Assembly (NCBI GenBank): GCA_910583615.1
Contig: CAJTXP010000018.1
Coordinates: 1 to 64,000 of the forward strand
Length of the DNA stretch: 64,000 nucleotides
DNA from: an uncultured Lachnospiraceae bacterium
GTDB lineage: Bacteria; Bacillota; Clostridia; Lachnospirales; Lachnospiraceae
Reading direction: 5' to 3'
Position 1 is the first letter of the stretch. Each line of letters starts with the position of its first letter. The position numbers were made by a program, and so were the translations under genes. The notes beneath the pieces were generated by a model that had not been told where the DNA came from, did no database searches, and saw nothing but the letters and a program-made list of their open reading frames with translations. Below are positions 60,291 to 64,000 of this stretch, piece by piece.

Positions 60291-62938
60291 AAAACAACAA
60301 CAGTGCAGTCATCCGAAGGTTATCCGGCCGGTGCATGCGTAAGAACCGGATGAGAAATGTGTTTGCGGCGGTCGCCATCGCTCTGAGCGGGATCCTGTTT
60401 ACGGCGGCGTTTTCCCTGACCGGCGGCGCCATGCAGGCGGCGCAGGAAAATACCATGCGGGAGGTGGGCGGAAAATTCCACGCGGGGCTGAAAGCGGCGA
60501 CGATGGAACAGTATGAGAGAGTCGCTGCCGATCCTCTGGTGAAAAAAAGCAGCTATAACATCTTTATCGGTACGGCGGACAACATTCTGGAACGTCAGGC
60601 GGAGATCCGGTATACGCCGGAGGAGAGCGCGCTGCCGGACTGGTTTATTACGCTGGAAGAAGGGCGCATGCCGGTAAAAGAGGATGAGATTATTGTAGAT
60701 ACTTTTATTCTGGAGGAACTGGGGAGGCCCTGCGCGCTGGGAGAAAAGATTCCGCTTGCCTTTTCCTTTATGGGCAGGACGATAGAGGAGGAATTTACCG
60801 TGTGCGGCTGGTATCAGGGGGATTATGTGGCGCATGCCAGCGAGCTTTTCGTGTCGGAAAGCTGCTGGCAGAAGCTGAAAGGCTCCCTGACGGATGAGGA
60901 TTTTCTGGAATGGCAGGAAACACATCCGGAAGACAGTGGCGTAGGGCTTCTGGCCGGCAGTTTTTATTTTGAAACTGCCTCCAATCTGGAAGAAAAGATA
61001 CAGACGGTCATCCGCAATGCCGGGTACGAACCGGAAACGGAGCTGGCTTACGGCGTGAACTGGGCGTATATGAGTAACCGTGTGGAATCGGCAGATCCCC
61101 TGACGCTGGCGCTTCTGTCCGCCGCGGTGTCTGCCATCCTGATCACCGGCTATCTGATTATCTATAATATTTTTCAGATTTCGGTCATCAGCGACATCCG
61201 GTTTTACGGACTGCTGAAGACGATCGGTACGACGAAGAGACAGATCCGCAGGCTGGTCAGGCGGCAGGCGCTTCTGCTCTCTCTGATCGGGATACCTGTC
61301 GGACTGCTGGTCGGATACGGCATCGGGAAACTGGCGCTGCCCTTTGCGCTGAGCTTCTCGGATTACGGCGGAATGAAGATCGAACTGAAGTTCGATCTGT
61401 GGATTCTGGTATTCGGCGCCGGATTTTCGGCATTGACCGTATATTTAAGCTGCCGGAAGCCGGGCCGGATCGCCGGCAATGTCTCTCCCATGGAAGCGCT
61501 CCGGTATACGGAATCCGTACAGGTGAGGAAAGCAGGACATAAAAAGAATAAGAAAGAGCATACGGGCCGTTTTCGCGCGGCATCCATGGCGTGGGCCAAT
61601 CTGGGGAGAAACAAAAGGACTACAGCCGTTGTGATTACGGCGATTTCCTTCAGCATCATTCTGCTGACGCTTGTGATGACCGCGGTGGGAAGTTTCCGGA
61701 TCGATCAGTTTATGGAACAGAGGATCGCAGGAGATTTTCTGCTGGGCAGCATCAATGTCACCGGCAGCGGTCCCAGAAGTTCGGAGGTTGACATAGAGCC
61801 GGAGTTTTTGTCTCTGGCGGACGGACAGAAGGGGATCAAAGGCAGAGCAGAGATGTGGCTCCGCTTTCAGACGGCTCTGCAGATCGACGATCAGGCGGCA
61901 GAACGCCTGAAGGAACTGGACGAGGCGGGCAGACTGAGACGCGACGCCTGGTCGGCGGATGCGCTGGAACAGATGCTGCAGGGGGAAAGTCCTTTTGGCG
62001 GCTACTGCTACGGATACAGCGAAGAACTGCTTAAGAATCTGAACGTCCTGGACGGGACGCTGGATGTGGAACGGTTTCTGACAGGAGACTATGTGCTGCT
62101 GACGCGGATTCTGGGGAATGAGTATCTGCCTGCAGAAGAGCATGTGTATCATCCGGGCGACCGGGTGACGGTGGAATACGGTACGGAGGACTCCACATAC
62201 CGGGAAATCAAGGATGAATCCGGGGAGACCATTGACGTGGTCTGGGAAAACCTCGCGGAGAAAGAATACGAGGTGATGGCGATCGTGGAGATTCCCTACA
62301 GCATGAATCTTCACCGGTATTCGGCCAACGGCTGTGATCTGGTGCTGCCGTTGTCAGAACCCGGACCGGATCGTGACAGGGCCCACTGCTTCGCTGTCTC
62401 CTATCAGGTGGAAGAGGAAGCGCAGGCGGCCTTTGAGGAGGCGTTAAAGGCGTATACGGATCAGAACCCGCAGATGGGGTACGTGACGAAAGCATCCCTG
62501 AGGAAAGAGTTTGAAAATATGGTGACGGTCATCGCAACCATCGGGATCTTTCTTGCGGCGGTGACAGCTCTTATCGGAATCCTGAATTTCATCAATGCCA
62601 TAGTTACGGCGATCGTCTCCAGACGGCGGGAATTCGCCATGCTGCAAAGCATCGGCATGACTGGCAGCCAGCTTCGAAAGACGCTGATCTGGGAAGGGAT
62701 CATCTACATCGGTATCTCCTGTGCGGTCGGTTTTGTTGTGGGAAGCGTGTTGTCCTGGGCCGTCCTTGGAGCCCTGAACCATGTGATTTTGTTTTTCGAG
62801 TATCGTTTCCAGATCCTGCCGTTCGTAATCATCATTCCGGTGCTTTTGCTGGCGGCTGTTCTGACGCCGGCGCTGGCCTGCCGGGATGTGGAGAGGAAAA
62901 GCATCGTGGAGCGGCTTAGGGAAAGCGAGCAGGGGTAA
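60287..62938 (+). CDS. FtsX-like ABC permease, 883 aa
   Basis: A large permease with two FtsX units. The first membrane helix is near residues 25-45, with a big external domain (50-260) and helices at about 265-385 carrying FYGLLKTIGTTKRQIRRLVRRQA. A second unit starts near 450 (TAVVITAISFSIILLTLVM), with an external domain (about 485-740) and final helices containing REFAMLQSIGMTGSQLRKTL. It has no duplicate stop or shift. Architecture differs from BceB-type permeases, which have one external domain. It is followed by only 112 bases before the XRE gene. Confidence 0.88.
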   Translation: MKNNNSAVIRRLSGRCMRKNRMRNVFAAVAIALSGILFTAAFSLTGGAMQAAQENTMREVGGKFHAGLKAATMEQYERVAADPLVKKSSYNIFIGTADNILERQAEIRYTPEESALPDWFITLEEGRMPVKEDEIIVDTFILEELGRPCALGEKIPLAFSFMGRTIEEEFTVCGWYQGDYVAHASELFVSESCWQKLKGSLTDEDFLEWQETHPEDSGVGLLAGSFYFETASNLEEKIQTVIRNAGYEPETELAYGVNWAYMSNRVESADPLTLALLSAAVSAILITGYLIIYNIFQISVISDIRFYGLLKTIGTTKRQIRRLVRRQALLLSLIGIPVGLLVGYGIGKLALPFALSFSDYGGMKIELKFDLWILVFGAGFSALTVYLSCRKPGRIAGNVSPMEALRYTESVQVRKAGHKKNKKEHTGRFRAASMAWANLGRNKRTTAVVITAISFSIILLTLVMTAVGSFRIDQFMEQRIAGDFLLGSINVTGSGPRSSEVDIEPEFLSLADGQKGIKGRAEMWLRFQTALQIDDQAAERLKELDEAGRLRRDAWSADALEQMLQGESPFGGYCYGYSEELLKNLNVLDGTLDVERFLTGDYVLLTRILGNEYLPAEEHVYHPGDRVTVEYGTEDSTYREIKDESGETIDVVWENLAEKEYEVMAIVEIPYSMNLHRYSANGCDLVLPLSEPGPDRDRAHCFAVSYQVEEEAQAAFEEALKAYTDQNPQMGYVTKASLRKEFENMVTVIATIGIFLAAVTALIGILNFINAIVTAIVSRRREFAMLQSIGMTGSQLRKTLIWEGIIYIGISCAVGFVVGSVLSWAVLGALNHVILFFEYRFQILPFVIIIPVLLLAAVLTPALACRDVERKSIVERLRESEQG

Positions 62939-63050
62939 GCCATCGGTCCTGGACACAATTGTCCGGTGCAGAATCAGCGGCATTTCCCGTTTTGTGTCGT
63001 GTTTTTTGTGCCGGAAATCATGTAGTCTGAATGCGAAAGGAGGGAAATCT

Positions 63051-63752
63051 GTGAATCCAAAAGAGATTGGAGCATTTTTAAAACAGCTTCGCAATGAAAA
63101 GGGAATCACGCAGGAACAGCTGGCGGAGATTCTGGGTGTTTCAGGAAGGACTGTTTCCAGATGGGAGACAGGAACGAATCTGCCTGATCTTAGTGTTCTG
63201 GTGCAGATTTCTGAATACTACGATGTGGAAATCAAAGAGATTCTGAATGGAGAAAGGAAGAGCGGGAAGATGAATCACGAATTAAAAGAAACATTATTGA
63301 AAGTGGCCGACTACAATGAGCTGGAAAGAAGGAGAGCCGCAAAGGCCGGGAGCCTTTCGTTCAGTATCATGTTTCTGGTATGTGCCGCGGCGATTGTAAT
63401 GCAGATGCTCATGGATGGAAGTTTTTCCCTGATTATGGGGGAAACGGCGGCTCTGTCTGCCGGAGGGGCGGTTTATATTTTCTTCGTTGTAAAAAACGGA
63501 GCATGGAACGGAACCGTGATAAAAGGTACCCCGAAGAAAGATTTCATGATCAGTTTGATATGCGTAGGAATATTCAGCATTGTATTTTATATGATCATGC
63601 GGAAACATGTGGCTGCTCTGCAGGCGGCCGGATTATCGGTTTGCTTTTTTGCGATTCTTTCGCTGGTCTCATATGTCCTGCTCCGGGGGTTTGCGTGCTT
63701 TTCGCAGAAGCAGTCTGACAAATGGAAAGATGGAAATGTGCGCAATAATTGA
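63051..63752 (+). CDS. XRE-family regulator with membrane segments
   Basis: A 233-aa protein. The N-terminal helix-turn-helix (IGAFLKQLRNEKGITQEQLAEILGVSGRTVSRWETGTNLPDLSVLVQISEYY) is followed by about five hydrophobic segments from residue 105 (SLSFSIMFLVCAAAIVMQML and onward). Translation starts at GTG 63051 with AAAGGAGGG; the longer open frame from 62886 overlaps the permease. A membrane-tethered repressor of this kind is common near ABC transporters in Clostridia. Target unknown. Confidence 0.88.
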   Translation: MNPKEIGAFLKQLRNEKGITQEQLAEILGVSGRTVSRWETGTNLPDLSVLVQISEYYDVEIKEILNGERKSGKMNHELKETLLKVADYNELERRRAAKAGSLSFSIMFLVCAAAIVMQMLMDGSFSLIMGETAALSAGGAVYIFFVVKNGAWNGTVIKGTPKKDFMISLICVGIFSIVFYMIMRKHVAALQAAGLSVCFFAILSLVSYVLLRGFACFSQKQSDKWKDGNVRNN

Positions 63753-63865
63753 AGCGGGATTTGGGAACCATGTTCGATGATTGAGACAGGACCCGGGAAC
63801 GATAGATTTGCCAGGAAGAAAAAAATCACAGGCCCGGGTAGTGAACCGCCATGTTTTGTGATAAA

Positions 63866-63881
63866 CTGTTACCAGTAACAG
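63866..63881. promoter_or_regulatory. Perfect palindrome upstream of the last response regulator
   Basis: CTGTTAC, CA, GTAACAG. It lies 22 bases before the ATG and just after a possible -10 (GATAAA). A candidate operator. Confidence 0.4.
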
Positions 63882-63902
63882 GAAAAGGACTGGGGAATAG
63901 AG

Positions 63903-64000
63903 ATGAAACAGATATTTTTAGTAGAAGACGACAGCGAGATCGCGAAAAATCTGACGCTGCTGCTTAAGGCGGAGGGGTACAAAGTCTCCCGTGCAGCCGG
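63903..64000 (+). CDS. Start of a response regulator, cut by the window edge
   Basis: The first 32 residues, MKQIFLVEDDSEIAKNLTLL and onward to ...GYKVSRAAG, are the opening of a receiver domain with the acidic pair EDD. The phospho-acceptor Asp and the output domain lie beyond the window. It is probably followed by another sensor kinase. Confidence 0.85.
   Translation, partial: MKQIFLVEDDSEIAKNLTLLLKAEGYKVSRAA

Noticed and set aside
1..64000. Prophage, transposon or integrative element
   Set aside because: I looked for transposases, integrases, phage structural genes and terminal repeats and saw none. The accessory character of 1-4127 and of the 55617-56548 chimera rests on gene content alone.

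Overview
The window looks like a chromosomal segment of a Gram-positive anaerobe of the Clostridia, most likely a gut Lachnospiraceae. This rests on gene content: pyruvate:ferredoxin oxidoreductase, an HrcA/CIRCE-controlled hrcA-grpE-dnaK-dnaJ operon, DUF4179-type anti-sigma proteins, LytR-CpsA-Psr polysaccharide attachment, C-GCAxxG-C-C proteins, many AGGAGG ribosome binding sites and GTG/TTG starts. The species cannot be named from sequence alone. I saw no rRNA, tRNA, CRISPR array, transposase or complete prophage.

Layout. (1) 1-4127, minus strand: one run of eight small genes behind a promoter at 4169-4197. They include a SUKH (SMI1/KNR4-like) protein, a C-GCAxxG-C-C protein, several unrecognised small proteins, and a NADAR antitoxin of the DarT1-associated type whose third codon is TAA. 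It resembles an immunity or antitoxin island. (2) 4465-26796: a 22-kb plus-strand cluster for a rhamnose-containing cell-wall polysaccharide. It holds rfbA and rfbC, an ABC exporter (Wzm/Wzt type, with a C-terminal glycan-binding domain on the ATPase), a methyltransferase plus kinase-like protein resembling a chain terminator, four GT2 proteins, a WbaP-type initiating transferase, GtrA, an LCP ligase and a TPR lipoprotein. Embedded in it, with its own promoter, is a phosphate-chemistry block: CotH-type kinase, VTC polyphosphate-polymerase-like protein and DUF4956 membrane protein, preceded by a phosphoesterase lipoprotein. (3) 26764-31823: hrcA-grpE-dnaK-dnaJ with a perfect CIRCE.

(4) 31897-44200: a polyol or pentitol utilisation locus. 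A ROK regulator is divergent from an FGGY kinase, a zinc polyol dehydrogenase, a sugar-binding lipoprotein, two permeases, two different ATPases and a 36-residue membrane peptide. After a terminator come an L-ribulose-5-phosphate 3-epimerase-like protein, a 69-bp tandem repeat array and a PfkB kinase. The simplest reading is polyol -> L-xylulose (or similar) -> 5-phosphate -> epimerase. (5) 44248-47928: nifJ. (6) 48036-55418: an ECF sigma factor fused to a membrane segment and external domain, a convergent TPR-like gene, an unknown gene, cysK, and a conventional ECF sigma/DUF4179 anti-sigma pair. (7) 55505-57808: a truncated chemotaxis receptor joined out of frame to a TetR regulator that has lost its DNA-binding half, then an MFS efflux pump. 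(8) 57852-62938: an OmpR-type two-component system followed by an ABC ATPase and a large FtsX-like permease, with a palindromic operator between them. (9) 63051-64000: an XRE membrane regulator and the start of another response regulator.

The points most worth a second look are the WbdD-like methyltransferase/kinase behind Wzt, the CotH-VTC-DUF4956 block inside a polysaccharide cluster, the 69-bp promoter-like repeats that share 18 bp with the adjacent kinase gene, the sigma factor tethered to the membrane, the chemoreceptor/TetR chimera, and the nonsense-interrupted NADAR antitoxin.
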